Both the position numbers and the translations under genes were made by a program. The notes under the pieces were generated by a model. It did no database searches. It was not told the origin of the DNA and saw only the letters and a list, made by a program, of their open reading frames with translations. From contig NZ_AP025458.1 of assembly GCF_024347295.1 (NCBI RefSeq), positions 2,728,001 to 2,792,000 on the forward strand: DNA of 64,000 bases, written 5' to 3'. This document shows, one piece after another, positions 37,550 through 49,701 of this stretch (position 1 is the stretch's first letter; every line of letters starts with the position of its first letter). The DNA is from Vibrio artabrorum. Lineage in GTDB: Bacteria; Pseudomonadota; Gammaproteobacteria; Enterobacterales; Vibrionaceae.

Positions 37550-39016
37550 ATGAAACAAGTCAATGTAGATGTCGCAGTTATCGGGGGCGGTACGGCAGGT
37601 CTAGGGGCTTACCGCGCTGCAAAAGCACACACTGACAGTGTCGTGATGATTGAAGGCGGCCCTTACGGTACAACCTGTGCTCGTGTTGGTTGCATGCCAT
37701 CGAAACTGCTTATTGCAGCAGCGGAAAGCGTACACCAAATCGAGAAAGCACCGGCTTTTGGTGTTCACCCACAAGGTGATATCGTGATTAACGGCCGTGA
37801 AGTGATGGAGCGAGTGAAGTTTGAGCGTGATCGTTTTGTGGGTTTTGTTTTAGAAGGTGTTGATGAAATTCCAGAGCAAGACAAGATTTCTGGCTACGCA
37901 AAATTCTTAGACGACCAGACGCTACAGGTTGATGATCACACGGTTGTCACCGCTAAGCGTATTGTTATCGCCACCGGTTCTCGTCCTGCATACCCAGCCG
38001 TTTGGAATGAACTTGGCGACCGTCTAATCATTAACGACGACGTATTCAACTGGGATGATTTACCAGAATCCGTTGCGGTATTTGGCCCGGGCGTTATTGG
38101 CCTTGAACTTGGTCAGTCACTGCACCGCTTAGGTGTCAAGACCAAACTGTTTGGTTTGGGCGGTCAAGTGGGCCCAGTAACCGACCCAGAGATCATGGCT
38201 TACGCAGATAAAGCCTTCAATGAAGAGTTCTATCTCGATGCCGACGTAAAAATCGAAAGCATGAAACCTATTACCACTGAATCGGGAGAGCCACGTGTCG
38301 AAATCCAGTTCATTAATAAACAAGGTGAATTAGAAACGAACATCGTTGAGTACGTGCTAGCAGCAACAGGTCGTCGCCCTAACACTGACAAGCTTGGCTT
38401 AGAGAATACCTCTCTTGAACTTGATGAGCGTGGTGTGCCAGTTGCAGACCATTACACGCTACAAACATCGCGACCATCAATCTTCATTGCAGGTGATGCC
38501 AGCAACCAACTGCCTCTGCTACATGAAGCAGCAGACCAAGCGCGTATTGCGGGTGACAACGCAGGTCGCTTCCCTGAGATTCGTGCCGGCCTACGCCGAT
38601 CTAAAATCTCAGCGGTATTCTCTGACCCACAAATCGCGATGGTGGGCGAAACTTACAAAGAGATCACCACCCGTTTAGGTACATGTGGTTGTTTCGCAAC
38701 GGGTGAAGTCTCTTTCGAGAACCAAGGTCGTTCACGAGTGATGCTGCGCAACAAAGGTATTCTGCACGTATACGGCGAGCAAGGTACCGGTCGCTTCCTT
38801 GGTGCTGAGATGATGGGACCCAACGCAGAACACTTGGCTCACTTGTTAGCATGGGCACATCAGAACAAAATGACGGTTTCTGAAATGCTAGACATGCCAT
38901 TCTACCACCCAGTAATTGAAGAGGGTGTGCGCACTGCGCTGCGTGACCTGAATGCGAAACTGCACTTAGGTCCAGAGATGGTGAAACACTGCCTAGACTG
39001 TGGTCCGGGTTGTTAA
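37550..39016 (+). CDS. dihydrolipoyl dehydrogenase-like disulfide reductase
   Basis: A 488-residue class I FAD disulfide oxidoreductase. The FAD motif is VAVIGGGTAGLGA (residues 8-20), the redox pair is Cys43-Cys48 in TTCARVGCMPSK, the second nucleotide motif is FGPGVIGLELGQ, and the dimer-partner catalytic pair is His453-Pro454 with a following Glu. The active-site loop CARVGCMPSK differs from the CLNVGCIPSK of lipoamide dehydrogenase. The protein ends CLDCGPGC, an unusual Cys tail. The ATG at 37550 starts the conserved block; the frame extends 56 codons upstream without similarity. The true substrate is uncertain. Confidence 0.88.
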   Translation: MKQVNVDVAVIGGGTAGLGAYRAAKAHTDSVVMIEGGPYGTTCARVGCMPSKLLIAAAESVHQIEKAPAFGVHPQGDIVINGREVMERVKFERDRFVGFVLEGVDEIPEQDKISGYAKFLDDQTLQVDDHTVVTAKRIVIATGSRPAYPAVWNELGDRLIINDDVFNWDDLPESVAVFGPGVIGLELGQSLHRLGVKTKLFGLGGQVGPVTDPEIMAYADKAFNEEFYLDADVKIESMKPITTESGEPRVEIQFINKQGELETNIVEYVLAATGRRPNTDKLGLENTSLELDERGVPVADHYTLQTSRPSIFIAGDASNQLPLLHEAADQARIAGDNAGRFPEIRAGLRRSKISAVFSDPQIAMVGETYKEITTRLGTCGCFATGEVSFENQGRSRVMLRNKGILHVYGEQGTGRFLGAEMMGPNAEHLAHLLAWAHQNKMTVSEMLDMPFYHPVIEEGVRTALRDLNAKLHLGPEMVKHCLDCGPGC

Positions 39017-39054
39017 TCTCGCTTGATTGAGACAGAACAGATAGATTAGAGACT

Positions 39055-39085
39055 AAAAAGGAAAGCCATTGGCTTTCCTTTTTTT
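39055..39085 (+). terminator. terminator after the disulfide reductase gene
   Basis: Thirteen-base arms AAAAAGGAAAGCC / GGCTTTCCTTTTT around ATT, followed by a T run. Confidence 0.9.
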
Positions 39086-39119
39086 TTAGCTAAACGCGTC
39101 AGTAAGTCAAAATCAAACC

Positions 39120-39154
39120 CGTCATTCCAGAACCGAGGTGCGAGGTATCTGGAA
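39120..39154. repeat. partial dispersed CGTCATTCC repeat
   Basis: It starts CGTCATTCC and has TTCCAGA (39125-39131) inverted as TCTGGAA (39148-39154), with ACCGAGG/GAGGT in between. The left end matches the element at 11877. It looks like one half of the same dispersed type. Confidence 0.4.
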
Positions 39155-39192
39155 CCTCTTAAAACCGTTACCTATCGCTAAAAACGAGAGAA

Positions 39193-39540
39193 TCACTTCT
39201 CAGCAGCAATCACAGAGATCTCAACCAGTAACGCTTCGCGAGCCATGTCGCCCGTCACACATGCGCGAGCTGGAGCGTGACCTTCTGGAACCCATGCATC
39301 CCAAACCGCATTCATTTCTTGGAAGTCTTTCATATCTTTCAAATAAATCGTGGCTGACAGCATGTGCTCTTTATCACTGCCAGCTTGTTCCAGTAGGGCT
39401 TCCACTTTATCCAACATCGTTTGTGTTTGTTCTGTGATGTCTTTGGTTGCATCAGTACACACTTGGCCACACAGGTAGATAGTACCGTTGTGTTTAACAA
39501 TACGGCTCATGCGTTGCTTGGTTTCTTGGCGCTCAATCAT
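39193..39540 (-). CDS. RidA family protein
   Basis: A 115-residue member of the YjgF/YER057c/UK114 (Rid) superfamily, whose RidA branch hydrolyses reactive enamine and imine intermediates. Family blocks are [14 protein letters not shown] near residue 12, [18 protein letters not shown] near residue 40 and PARACVTG, which carries the Arg expected to bind substrate carboxylate. The protein forms trimers in known cases. The sequence is more divergent than E. coli RidA and may belong to another Rid subgroup. The ATG at 39540 is favoured over a TTG one codon earlier. Confidence 0.85.
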   Translation of the reverse strand: MIERQETKQRMSRIVKHNGTIYLCGQVCTDATKDITEQTQTMLDKVEALLEQAGSDKEHMLSATIYLKDMKDFQEMNAVWDAWVPEGHAPARACVTGDMAREALLVEISVIAAEK

Positions 39541-39627
39541 CAACTTTCTCTCTCAGTGTCACCCTGACCTAATATCTTGTGACGTGTTATTATTAAGGCA
39601 ACAAGCATAACGCGAACCAAACCCAAT

Positions 39628-39876
39628 ATGACATGCCTTCAGTGCAATAAAAGTGAAAAAATCCGTAACAAACTCGGTCGTTGTCAGCGTTGCATGAATC
39701 AGCTGATGGTGTTGTCAATTTTGAGTTGGGGAGCATGGTGGCTATTTTTCAGAGAAGATCCAAAAACCATCAATGCCATCGCATTGATGATAGCTGCTAG
39801 CGCATTCAGTGGTTTGCTGTCATTGCATTGGATAATGAAGTTTTTCGTGTTGCCTTTCAGAAATAAAAAGCGTTAA
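39628..39876 (+). CDS. DUF3624 family small membrane protein
   Basis: An 82-residue protein with two CxxC pairs near the N-terminus (CLQC and CQRC, likely a zinc ribbon) and two membrane helices (about residues 27-42 and 50-75). This resembles the vibrio DUF3624 family. Function unknown. Confidence 0.8.
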   Translation: MTCLQCNKSEKIRNKLGRCQRCMNQLMVLSILSWGAWWLFFREDPKTINAIALMIAASAFSGLLSLHWIMKFFVLPFRNKKR

Positions 39877-39971
39877 CGGATAGCCTTTATAACCCAATGC
39901 GAGCGATTCAATAGTCCGATAATTCAGCATAATTATCGATCTATCATCACTTTCCAAACCGAAAATAGAAA

Positions 39972-40006
39972 AAAGCCCCAGAACCAATCGATTCTGGGGC
40001 TTTCTT
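39972..40006. terminator. bidirectional terminator
   Basis: Arms AAAGCCCCAGAA (39972-39983) and TTCTGGGGCTTT (39992-40003) around CCAATCGA, with A and T runs on either side. It ends the small membrane gene and could serve argH(A) on the other strand. Confidence 0.85.
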
Positions 40007-40062
40007 AGAAAATTCTAAGAAAAAGCAGTGGTACTTTAATAGACCGGGCTTTTCTTCGTTGG

Positions 40063-40100
40063 TTCCCAAAAAAGAGCAGATTTTTGATCTTTTTTGGGAA
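40063..40100 (-). terminator. perfect inverted repeat after argH(A)
   Basis: Thirteen-base perfect arms TTCCCAAAAAAGA (40063-40075) and TCTTTTTTGGGAA (40088-40100) with a 12-base loop lie about 20 bases beyond the argH(A) stop. It is probably a terminator or a 3'-end stabiliser. Confidence 0.6.
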
Positions 40101-40118
40101 GACTATAAAATCAACCTC

Positions 40119-42053
<1,935 letters not shown>

Positions 42054-42101
42054 TCAGTCTTTTTCTGATGGTTTAAACTTACGGCAATTCAAAATAAAAA
42101 T

Positions 42102-42136
42102 AAAGTATTAATTCACTATTTCTACATATTTATTCA
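42102..42136. promoter_or_regulatory. tandem ArgR boxes upstream of argH(A)
   Basis: On the minus strand, TGAATAAATATGTA (42123-42136) matches the ArgR core TGAATAATTATTCA closely, and TGAATTAATACTTT (42102-42115) is a weaker second copy. Their TGAAT ends are exactly 21 bases apart, the spacing of paired ARG boxes bound by one hexamer. Confidence 0.72.
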
Positions 42137-42238
42137 CAGCGACCTACCTACTAACGGATCATGCCGTAACGCGAAAATTATAGAGCTTCAATACTCAAAA
42201 CCGAAACGGATTTATTGGGCCAATCGATAAAAAATAAA

Positions 42239-42273
42239 AAAGCCCAATCACTAACCAGTAGTGAATGGGCTTT
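42239..42273 (-). terminator. terminator after argG
   Basis: Fifteen-base arms with one mismatch (42239-42253, 42259-42273), then a T run on the minus strand. Together with the ArgR boxes it indicates that argH(A) is a separate transcription unit from argCBG. Nothing else is seen in 41994-42341 apart from AT-rich promoter sequence. Confidence 0.85.
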
Positions 42274-42341
42274 GATCATAATGTCTTGTTTGCTGTCCTA
42301 GAATGTTGCGCTAAAGGCTCGCTTCGTAAACCATTTTAGAA

Positions 42342-43553
42342 TTATTTTTGGTTATTCAGAGCGCGAATACGGCTTGATAACGAGTAAAGACGAATGAAAC
42401 CTTCAGCGTGGCTTTGGTCGTAAACTTCATCTTCACCAAAGGTTGCAAACTCTTCTGAATACAAGCTGTTGTCAGAACGCTTTTGAGTCACCGTTGCTTG
42501 CCCTTTATAGAGCTTGATAACCACTTCACCATTCACGTCTTGTGCTAACTCTTCTGTCGCGGCAAGAATAGACTTACATAGTGGAGTGAACCAACGACCA
42601 TCGTATACCAGGTGAGAAGCCTTAACACCCAGCTCTTCACGGAATTCAAAAGCCGTTTTATCAAGAACCAGTTGTTCTACTGCACGCAGTGCTTCCATCA
42701 TGATAGTGCCACCCGGAGTTTCGTAACAACCACGAGATTTCATACCCACAAGACGGTTTTCTACGATATCGATACGACCAACACCGTGCTTAGCACCTTT
42801 CTCATTGAGGTAAACCAGTGCGTTGTATGGCGTCATTGTTTCGCCATCAACCGCAACCACTTCGCCTTTTTCAACTTTCAATGTCACTGTTTCGGATTCG
42901 TTTGGCGCTTGCTCTGGGTCTACAGTCCAAGCCCAGCAATCTTCGTTAGGTGCGTTCCATGTATTTTCTAGAACACCACCTTCTGTAGAGATATGCCATG
43001 CGTTGGCATCACGCGAATAAATCTTGGTAAGAGAAGCCGTACAAGGGATGTTGCGCTCTGCAAGGTAGTCTAGACACTCTTCACGGCTCACAAGATCCCA
43101 CTCACGCCATGGTGCAATGACGTGGAGGTCGGGGGCAAGCGCTGCGAATGCACCTTCAAAACGAACTTGGTCATTACCTTTACCTGTACAGCCGTGACAC
43201 AGTGCGTCTGCACCGACTTTACGCGCCACTTCCACCTGTGCTTTCGCAATGATTGGACGAGCCATCGATGTACCCAGTAGGTATTTACCTTCATAGCAAG
43301 CGCCCGTTTTTAGCGTTGGGTAGATGTATTCAGCCACCATCTCTTCTTTAAGGTCTGCGATGTAACACTCAGAAGCACCCGACGCTTTTGCTTTCTCTTC
43401 GATACCAACTAGCTCTTCATCACCTTGACCTACATCCGCGACAAACGCGATAACTTCACAGTCATAGTTCTCTTTCAACCATGGAATGATGACTGATGTG
43501 TCTAGACCGCCAGAGTAGGCTACTACAACTTTCTTTACGTTAACTTTGCTCAT
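42342..43553 (-). CDS. argG: argininosuccinate synthase
   Basis: A 403-residue ligase joining citrulline and aspartate with ATP. The ATP loop is [14 protein letters not shown] (residues 9-22) and later blocks include [14 protein letters not shown] and [17 protein letters not shown]. The length is that of the short type rather than the longer enzyme of E. coli. The ATG at 43553 has an AGGAG site; the frame extends 19 codons upstream. It is downstream of argB and upstream of the separate argH(A) unit. Confidence 0.97.
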   Translation of the reverse strand: MSKVNVKKVVVAYSGGLDTSVIIPWLKENYDCEVIAFVADVGQGDEELVGIEEKAKASGASECYIADLKEEMVAEYIYPTLKTGACYEGKYLLGTSMARPIIAKAQVEVARKVGADALCHGCTGKGNDQVRFEGAFAALAPDLHVIAPWREWDLVSREECLDYLAERNIPCTASLTKIYSRDANAWHISTEGGVLENTWNAPNEDCWAWTVDPEQAPNESETVTLKVEKGEVVAVDGETMTPYNALVYLNEKGAKHGVGRIDIVENRLVGMKSRGCYETPGGTIMMEALRAVEQLVLDKTAFEFREELGVKASHLVYDGRWFTPLCKSILAATEELAQDVNGEVVIKLYKGQATVTQKRSDNSLYSEEFATFGEDEVYDQSHAEGFIRLYSLSSRIRALNNQK

Positions 43554-43666
43554 TTTCTTTCTCCTAGTTTCCATACTGCACATGGCGGTCAGCGTTGGAA
43601 ATGACTTCATAATTATATGTTTATTTAATTCGTCTAAATTCTTTAAGTAGTGACTCGTTGTGAGGC

Positions 43667-44455
43667 CTACTGAGGTAAAAACTGCGTCCCTATGCTTTTA
43701 CCTGAAAACAGTTGTGTGAGTTTTTCTGGATATCGCCAAGTAGCAACTTCGATTGGTCGTCCAAGGTCGTTAGCGGCTTCTAGTGCGGCTTGAACCTTAA
43801 CGATCATGCCGTCGGTAATCACTTTACCTGTAATAAGGTCATCCGCTTGTTGTTGATTAAGGCTCGGAATCAGGTGGCCTTTACCATCCAACACACCACT
43901 GACATCAGAAAGCAGCACTAATTCAGCATCAAGCGTGCCTGCAACCGCAACCGCAGCTTGATCGGCATTGACGTTCATCAGTTGGCCTTGTGACGTTAAA
44001 CCAATCGAACTAATGATGGGCAGTGCGCCCGCATTGAGAATGGCTTGCAGAACCGTTGAGTCACCCGGCTCTGCCTTACCTACCGCACCCAGTTCAGGGT
44101 TCAGCTCACTCACTCTGCACAAACCACCATCGGCTAGGCTCAAACCAACGGCGTTGATACCGTCTTTAATGGCCTGACCTTGAAGCAGTTTGTTGGCCGT
44201 GCCCGCGAGCGCACCGGCGATCACTGGGATCTGGTCATAAGGGGTAACACGAAGCCCTTCTTTCTTAACGGTTTCGAGGTTCAACTTATTCATCAGGTCA
44301 TCAACAAGGTAACCACCGCCGTGAACAATCACGATGGGTCGCTGTGCCTGTTGTCGATAAGCAGAGATGGCACCAAATAACTTGCTCAATGTTTCACCAC
44401 AAGATAGCGCAGCGCCACCTAACTTTATGATTAATGGTTGATTATTAAGGGTCAT
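43667..44455 (-). CDS. argB: acetylglutamate kinase
   Basis: A 262-residue amino-acid kinase phosphorylating N-acetylglutamate. The opening [10 protein letters not shown] binds phosphate, [12 protein letters not shown] binds substrate, and [10 protein letters not shown] is the nucleotide block. It lacks the N-terminal helix of arginine-inhibited hexameric forms, so control is probably at NAGS and ArgR level. It is 12 bases after argC. Confidence 0.97.
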   Translation of the reverse strand: MTLNNQPLIIKLGGAALSCGETLSKLFGAISAYRQQAQRPIVIVHGGGYLVDDLMNKLNLETVKKEGLRVTPYDQIPVIAGALAGTANKLLQGQAIKDGINAVGLSLADGGLCRVSELNPELGAVGKAEPGDSTVLQAILNAGALPIISSIGLTSQGQLMNVNADQAAVAVAGTLDAELVLLSDVSGVLDGKGHLIPSLNQQQADDLITGKVITDGMIVKVQAALEAANDLGRPIEVATWRYPEKLTQLFSGKSIGTQFLPQ

Positions 44456-44467
44456 ATCTAGATTTCC

Positions 44468-45472
44468 TTACACTAATGCCGTTAATGGTGCAAAACCATA
44501 CCGTAAATTCAAACACTGCATCGCTTGGCTAGATGCACCCTTTAATAAGTTATCAATCGCTGAAACAACGATGATGTGTTGACCTTGTACCTTCCAACCT
44601 AAGTCACAAAAAGGCGTCTGTTCTACATCTTGAATTCTTGGCAATGTCTCTTCGAGTAATCTCACCGCAGGTTTAGCTTGGTAAGCTTGCTCAAAGGCCT
44701 CTTGTATCTGTTGTTCTGTCACGCCTTCAGCCAGTTTCATGGTGATGGTTGCTAAGATACCGCGCTTAAAGTTGCCGAGGTGCGGAGTGAAAATCACATC
44801 ACATCCTAAATGTGCAGCGATTTCAGGTTGATGACGGTGATTGAATACGCCATAAGCTTGCAGACTCACTTCGCAGAAGCTATTCACCATAGTCGCCTTG
44901 CGACCCGCTCCAGTCACACCGCTGGTTGCGTTAATCACAGGCCACTGGTTCTCATCCAGTAACTTGGCTTCAACCAAAGGCTTAATCGCCAGTTGTGATG
45001 CGGTTGGGTAACAACCTGCGACTGCAACAAGTTGAGCCGCTTTGATTTCTTGTTCGTTCCACTCAGCTAAACCGTAAGCCGCTTTATCTAGCCATTGTTC
45101 GTGTTGATGTTCAAACCCGTAGAACTTTTGGTAAAAGTTCTCGCCTTTAACTCTGAATGCACCCGATAGGTCAAACACTTGGCAATGGTTCTCTAGAAAG
45201 ATTGGCGCTAAGTCATGACTGACCTCATGTGCCGTTGCGAGAAAAATCACGTCAGACTGCTTAGCCACTTCTTCTGGATTCGTTAATGGCTGTACTGACA
45301 TATCAATCAAACCCGCCAACTTACCGTGCAGTGCCGCAATAGGTTTACCTGCGTCGACACTATTGGCTGAGACATATAAACCTGATAGCGTGAGCTCAGG
45401 GTGTCTGTTTATCATTAGAGCCAGTTCTGCTCCTGTGTAGCCGCTTGCGCCAATGATCGTGGTTTTCAACAT
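44468..45472 (-). CDS. argC: N-acetyl-gamma-glutamyl-phosphate reductase
   Basis: A 334-residue NADPH enzyme reducing acetylglutamyl phosphate to the semialdehyde. The nucleotide motif is [16 protein letters not shown] (residues 6-21) and the catalytic Cys lies in VAGCYPTAS (about residue 154). The first gene of argCBG, divergent from argE with ArgR-like boxes between. Confidence 0.97.
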   Translation of the reverse strand: MLKTTIIGASGYTGAELALMINRHPELTLSGLYVSANSVDAGKPIAALHGKLAGLIDMSVQPLTNPEEVAKQSDVIFLATAHEVSHDLAPIFLENHCQVFDLSGAFRVKGENFYQKFYGFEHQHEQWLDKAAYGLAEWNEQEIKAAQLVAVAGCYPTASQLAIKPLVEAKLLDENQWPVINATSGVTGAGRKATMVNSFCEVSLQAYGVFNHRHQPEIAAHLGCDVIFTPHLGNFKRGILATITMKLAEGVTEQQIQEAFEQAYQAKPAVRLLEETLPRIQDVEQTPFCDLGWKVQGQHIIVVSAIDNLLKGASSQAMQCLNLRYGFAPLTALV

Positions 45473-45543
45473 CTCAACACATCCATTTTTGAGGTAAGTT
45501 ACATTTCAAATTTGACTATTAATACTTAATTTTAGGCTTTATC

Positions 45544-45578
45544 TGATTTCTTATGCATAAAATATGATTTAATATGTG
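45544..45578. promoter_or_regulatory. candidate paired ArgR boxes between argC and argE
   Basis: TGATTTCTTATGCA (45544-45557) and TGATTTAATATGTG (45565-45578) resemble the ArgR core and lie 21 bases apart. A third, lone match TGACTATTAATACT is at 45513. The position between divergent argC and argE is that of the known ArgR operator in E. coli. Matches are imperfect. Confidence 0.55.
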
Positions 45579-45625
45579 TTTTACCGACTTATAGTTTTCC
45601 TGTCAATAGTAGAAGTGAAGTAATT

Positions 45626-46762
45626 ATGCAATTACCCAGTTTTCTTGAGGTCTATAAAGGCCTAATATCCACCGACTCTATCAGTTCCACCGACCCAAGC
45701 TGGGATCATGGCAATGAGAAAGTGATCGAAAAAATGGCTCAGTGGTTTACCGACTTGGGCTTTAGCGTAGAGGTCGTGGAAGTCGAACCCGGCAAGCATA
45801 ATATGATCGCGAAGATGGGAACCGGTGAAGGGGGGTTATTGCTTGCTGGACACAGCGATACCGTGCCATTCGATGAAGGACGTTGGAACTTCGATCCTCA
45901 CGCACTGACAGAGCACAACAACCGCTTCTACGGATTAGGCACCGCCGACATGAAGGGCTTTTTCGCTTTTATCTATGAGGCCGCGAAACAAATCGATTGG
46001 CGCAACCAAACTAAGCCGCTTTATGTGCTCGCGACCTGTGACGAAGAAACCACTATGTTGGGGGCTCGTCACTTCACTGAAAATGCACCGTTTAAACCGG
46101 ACTACTGCATTATTGGTGAGCCAACCAGCCTTGTACCGGTTCGAGGACACAAAGGCCACGTAGCGAATGCTGTGCGAGTCACGGGTAAATCCGGTCACTC
46201 TTCTGATCCCGCATTGGGTGTCAACGCCATCGAGATTATGCATGAAGTGTTGTTTGCTTTAATGCAACTGCGTGACAAGTTAGTCAAAGAGTACCATCAC
46301 CCGGGTTTCGCGATTCCAAGCCCGACTTTGAACCTTGGTCATATTCACGGTGGCGACAGCGCTAACCGAATTTGTGGCTGTTGTGAACTGCATTATGACG
46401 TTCGTCCTCTACCAGGAATTAGCCTCGATGGTTTGGATAATATGCTGCGTAACGCACTTAAAGAAGTAGAAGCAAAATGGCCAGGCAGAATTGAAATAAC
46501 TCCCCTGCATGAGCCGATCCCTGGCTATGAGTGCCAACACGATCATCCATTTATCGGCGGAATGGAATCGGTGAGTGGGATTGAATCGCAAACGGTAAAC
46601 TACTGTACTGAGGCTCCTTTCCTTCAAGAGTTGTGTCCAACCTTAGTGTTAGGCCCGGGGTCAATAGACCAAGCTCACCAACCGGATGAATTCTTAAGCT
46701 TTGATTTTATTGACCCAACAATTGATGTTCTGAGAAAGTCGATCCGTCAATATTGTTTCTAG
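45626..46762 (+). CDS. argE: acetylornithine deacetylase
   Basis: A 378-residue M20-family metallohydrolase releasing ornithine from acetylornithine. Zinc ligands are in [13 protein letters not shown] (His/Asp), GTADMKGFF (Asp), [11 protein letters not shown] (catalytic Glu and ligand) and IIGEPTSL. It is divergent from argC. Its use implies the linear acetyl-removing route, while ArgJ-type recycling is not needed. A terminator follows. Confidence 0.97.
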   Translation: MQLPSFLEVYKGLISTDSISSTDPSWDHGNEKVIEKMAQWFTDLGFSVEVVEVEPGKHNMIAKMGTGEGGLLLAGHSDTVPFDEGRWNFDPHALTEHNNRFYGLGTADMKGFFAFIYEAAKQIDWRNQTKPLYVLATCDEETTMLGARHFTENAPFKPDYCIIGEPTSLVPVRGHKGHVANAVRVTGKSGHSSDPALGVNAIEIMHEVLFALMQLRDKLVKEYHHPGFAIPSPTLNLGHIHGGDSANRICGCCELHYDVRPLPGISLDGLDNMLRNALKEVEAKWPGRIEITPLHEPIPGYECQHDHPFIGGMESVSGIESQTVNYCTEAPFLQELCPTLVLGPGSIDQAHQPDEFLSFDFIDPTIDVLRKSIRQYCF

Positions 46763-46791
46763 CGATTATGCTAAATCCGAACATTCTAATG

Positions 46792-46818
46792 AAAGCCCAC
46801 ATAAAAAGTGGGCTTTAT
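46792..46818 (+). terminator. terminator after argE
   Basis: Arms AAAGCCCAC and GTGGGCTTT around ATAAAAA, then AT-rich sequence. Confidence 0.8.
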
Positions 46819-46936
46819 TCTGTTATCCCTGACATAGCCTGATCTTGTAATTAAATTTCACTTTATTCCAAGACATTGAAACGTTTACTTATCCTGTATT
46901 TTGAAAACAGATAATTGCAAATTTAGAATGCTTTAT

Positions 46937-46966
46937 TTGACTAGATACGACACTTTTCGCTAGATT
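46937..46966 (+). promoter_or_regulatory. candidate sigma-70 promoter for ppc
   Basis: TTGACT at 46937-46942 and TAGATT at 46961-46966 with an 18-base spacer, about 50 bases before the ppc start. Both hexamers are close to consensus, but this was found by eye. Confidence 0.45.
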
Positions 46967-47017
46967 GTGTACTGACAAGGAACAATGGATGTAATTTTTT
47001 TACGAGGCAGGATGACA

Positions 47018-49648
47018 ATGAACGAGAAATACGCCGCTCTTAAGAGTAACGTAAGCATGCTGGGACGCTTGCTAGGTAACACAATTCAAGATGCACATGG
47101 TGATGTCATTTTAGAGAAAGTGGAAACTATCCGTAAACTTTCCAAATCCGCCCGCGCAGGCAACAAGGCTGACCGAGACAGCCTAGTTGAAGAAATCAAA
47201 AACCTGCCGAACGAACAACTCACACCAGTGGCTCGTGCATTTAACCAATTTCTCAACCTCACCAACATGGCAGAGCAGTACCACACCATCTCTCGCCACT
47301 GTGAAGAACATGTTTGCGAACCTGATGTGTTGCAATCACTCTTTTCTAAATTAAACCAGAACAACATTAGCCAGCTAGATGCAGCACAAGCTGTTCGCGA
47401 TCTGAATATAGAGCTTGTGTTAACCGCGCACCCAACAGAAATCACTCGTCGCACCATGATCAACAAACTGGTCAAGATCAACGAGTGTTTATCTAAATTA
47501 GAACTCAGCGACCTATCACAAAAAGAACGCGTGAAAACCGAACGTCGTCTAGAGCAGCTTATCGCTCAAGGTTGGCACTCAGATGTGATTCGTCAGCAAC
47601 GCCCGACCCCGTTGGATGAAGCTAAATGGGGCTTTGCGGTTGTTGAAAACTCACTTTGGGAAGCGGTGCCAGATTTCCTACGTGAAATGGACGGTCGACT
47701 TAAGGGCTACCTTGGTGAAGGCCTGCCAATTGATGCACGCCCAGTACATTTCTCATCTTGGATGGGCGGCGACCGCGACGGTAATCCATTCGTCACGCAC
47801 ACCATCACCAAAGAAGTACTGCGCCTATCTCGCTGGAAAGCCGCTGATCTTTACCTAGGTGACGTAAACGAGCTGATTACCGAACTGTCGATGACTAAGT
47901 GTAATGATGCCGTTCGTGAGCTAGCGGGTGATGAGCACGAAGCATATCGCGCAATACTGAAGAGTTTACGCACTTTACTTCGCAACACACTCGAAGTATT
48001 AGATGCTGAAATTCAACACGTCGACGTGCCAAAGAAAGCAACACTACAAAACATCGACCAATTGTGGACACCACTTTACGCGTGTTACCAATCACTGCAC
48101 GAATGTGGCATGGGCGTCATTGCAGACGGTTCTCTGCTTGATACCCTACGACGCCTAAAAGCATTTGGTGTGCATTTGGTTCGTCTCGACATTCGTCAAG
48201 AAAGTACACGTCACTCCGATGTTCTGTCGGAACTGACTCGCTACTTAGGTATTGGCGATTACGACCATTGGAGCGAGCAAGACAAAATTGCATTTTTAAC
48301 CAATGAATTAAGTTCAAAACGTCCACTATTGCCTCGTGACTGGGAGCCTTCTGAACAGGTCAAAGAAGTTTTAGACACCTGTAAAGTGATTGCAGCTCAA
48401 CCTCGCGAAGCCTTTGGTGCTTACGTCATTTCCATGGCTCGTACCGCATCGGATGTACTGGCAGTGCATTTACTCCTGCAAGAGTGTGGTTGTCCGTACC
48501 GCATGGATGTATGCCCACTGTTCGAAACCTTAGATGACTTGAACAACTCAGAAGCCGTCATGAAACAGCTTATGAGCATCGACTTATACCGTGGCTTTAT
48601 CCAAAATCACCAAATGGTCATGATCGGTTATTCAGACTCCGCAAAAGATGCTGGCGTGATGTCTGCTGGTTGGGCTCAGTATGACGCAATGGACAAGCTG
48701 GTTAAGGCTTGTGAAGAAGAAGGAATTGACCTGACCTTATTCCACGGTCGTGGTGGTACGGTCGGTCGTGGTGGCGCTCCCGCGCATGCCGCACTTCTTT
48801 CACAGCCACCTAAGAGCTTGAAAGGCGGTCTACGTGTAACTGAGCAAGGCGAAATGATCCGCTTTAAGCTTGGTTTACCAGATGTTGCTGTAAACAGCTT
48901 TAACCTGTACGCCAGTGCGATTCTAGAAGCGAACCTTCTGCCGCCACCAGAGCCTAAACAAGAGTGGCGCGACCTAATGGTAGTGCTGTCTGAAGTATCT
49001 TGTGAGGCGTATCGTAATGTCGTTCGTGGTGAAGAGAAGTTCGTCCCTTACTTCCGTCAAGCAACGCCAGAGCTAGAGCTAGGTAAATTGCCTTTGGGTT
49101 CTCGCCCTGCGAAACGTAACCCGAATGGTGGCGTAGAAAGCTTACGTGCGATTCCATGGATCTTCTCTTGGAGCCAAAATCGCTTAGTACTCCCAGCTTG
49201 GTTAGGTGCAGGTGAAGCCATTCAATATTCGGTAGACCAAGGCCACCAAGCCCTACTGGAAGAGATGTGTCGCGAATGGCCATTCTTCTCAACTCGCCTG
49301 GGTATGCTAGAAATGGTGTACACCAAGTGCAACATGGAAATTGCTAAGTACTACGACCAACGTTTGGTTGATAAAGAGTTATTGCCGCTAGGTGAGTTAC
49401 TGCGTGAACAGCTGCAAAAAGACATCAAAACGGTACTGAATGTAGAAAACAATGAGAACCTGATGCAAAGCGACCCTTGGGGGCTTGAGTCAATTCGTCT
49501 ACGTAACATCTACGTTGAGCCACTAAATATGCTTCAAGCTGAACTGCTTTACCGAACTCGTAAGAGTGAAACACCACCAGCAGAGCTTGAAGAGGCGCTA
49601 ATGGTGACGATAGCAGGCATTGCAGCAGGCATGCGAAATACAGGTTAA
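47018..49648 (+). CDS. ppc: phosphoenolpyruvate carboxylase
   Basis: An 876-residue enzyme that makes oxaloacetate from PEP and bicarbonate, refilling the TCA cycle. Catalytic blocks are [12 protein letters not shown] (His about residue 138), [10 protein letters not shown] (Lys near residue 545) and [12 protein letters not shown] (Arg). The C-terminus ends NTG, matching the family. The ATG at 47018 starts the conserved [13 protein letters not shown] 47012 and 46985 are also in frame. It stands alone with its own promoter and terminator, just ahead of aphA. Confidence 0.97.
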   Translation: MNEKYAALKSNVSMLGRLLGNTIQDAHGDVILEKVETIRKLSKSARAGNKADRDSLVEEIKNLPNEQLTPVARAFNQFLNLTNMAEQYHTISRHCEEHVCEPDVLQSLFSKLNQNNISQLDAAQAVRDLNIELVLTAHPTEITRRTMINKLVKINECLSKLELSDLSQKERVKTERRLEQLIAQGWHSDVIRQQRPTPLDEAKWGFAVVENSLWEAVPDFLREMDGRLKGYLGEGLPIDARPVHFSSWMGGDRDGNPFVTHTITKEVLRLSRWKAADLYLGDVNELITELSMTKCNDAVRELAGDEHEAYRAILKSLRTLLRNTLEVLDAEIQHVDVPKKATLQNIDQLWTPLYACYQSLHECGMGVIADGSLLDTLRRLKAFGVHLVRLDIRQESTRHSDVLSELTRYLGIGDYDHWSEQDKIAFLTNELSSKRPLLPRDWEPSEQVKEVLDTCKVIAAQPREAFGAYVISMARTASDVLAVHLLLQECGCPYRMDVCPLFETLDDLNNSEAVMKQLMSIDLYRGFIQNHQMVMIGYSDSAKDAGVMSAGWAQYDAMDKLVKACEEEGIDLTLFHGRGGTVGRGGAPAHAALLSQPPKSLKGGLRVTEQGEMIRFKLGLPDVAVNSFNLYASAILEANLLPPPEPKQEWRDLMVVLSEVSCEAYRNVVRGEEKFVPYFRQATPELELGKLPLGSRPAKRNPNGGVESLRAIPWIFSWSQNRLVLPAWLGAGEAIQYSVDQGHQALLEEMCREWPFFSTRLGMLEMVYTKCNMEIAKYYDQRLVDKELLPLGELLREQLQKDIKTVLNVENNENLMQSDPWGLESIRLRNIYVEPLNMLQAELLYRTRKSETPPAELEEALMVTIAGIAAGMRNTG

Positions 49649-49674
49649 CCAGTAATTACCACCACAAAAAAGAC

Positions 49675-49701
49675 AAAAGGTCGCACTTAGCGACCTTTTT
49701 A
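49675..49701 (+). terminator. terminator after ppc
   Basis: Arms AAAAGGTCGC and GCGACCTTTT around ACTTA, then T residues. Confidence 0.9.
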
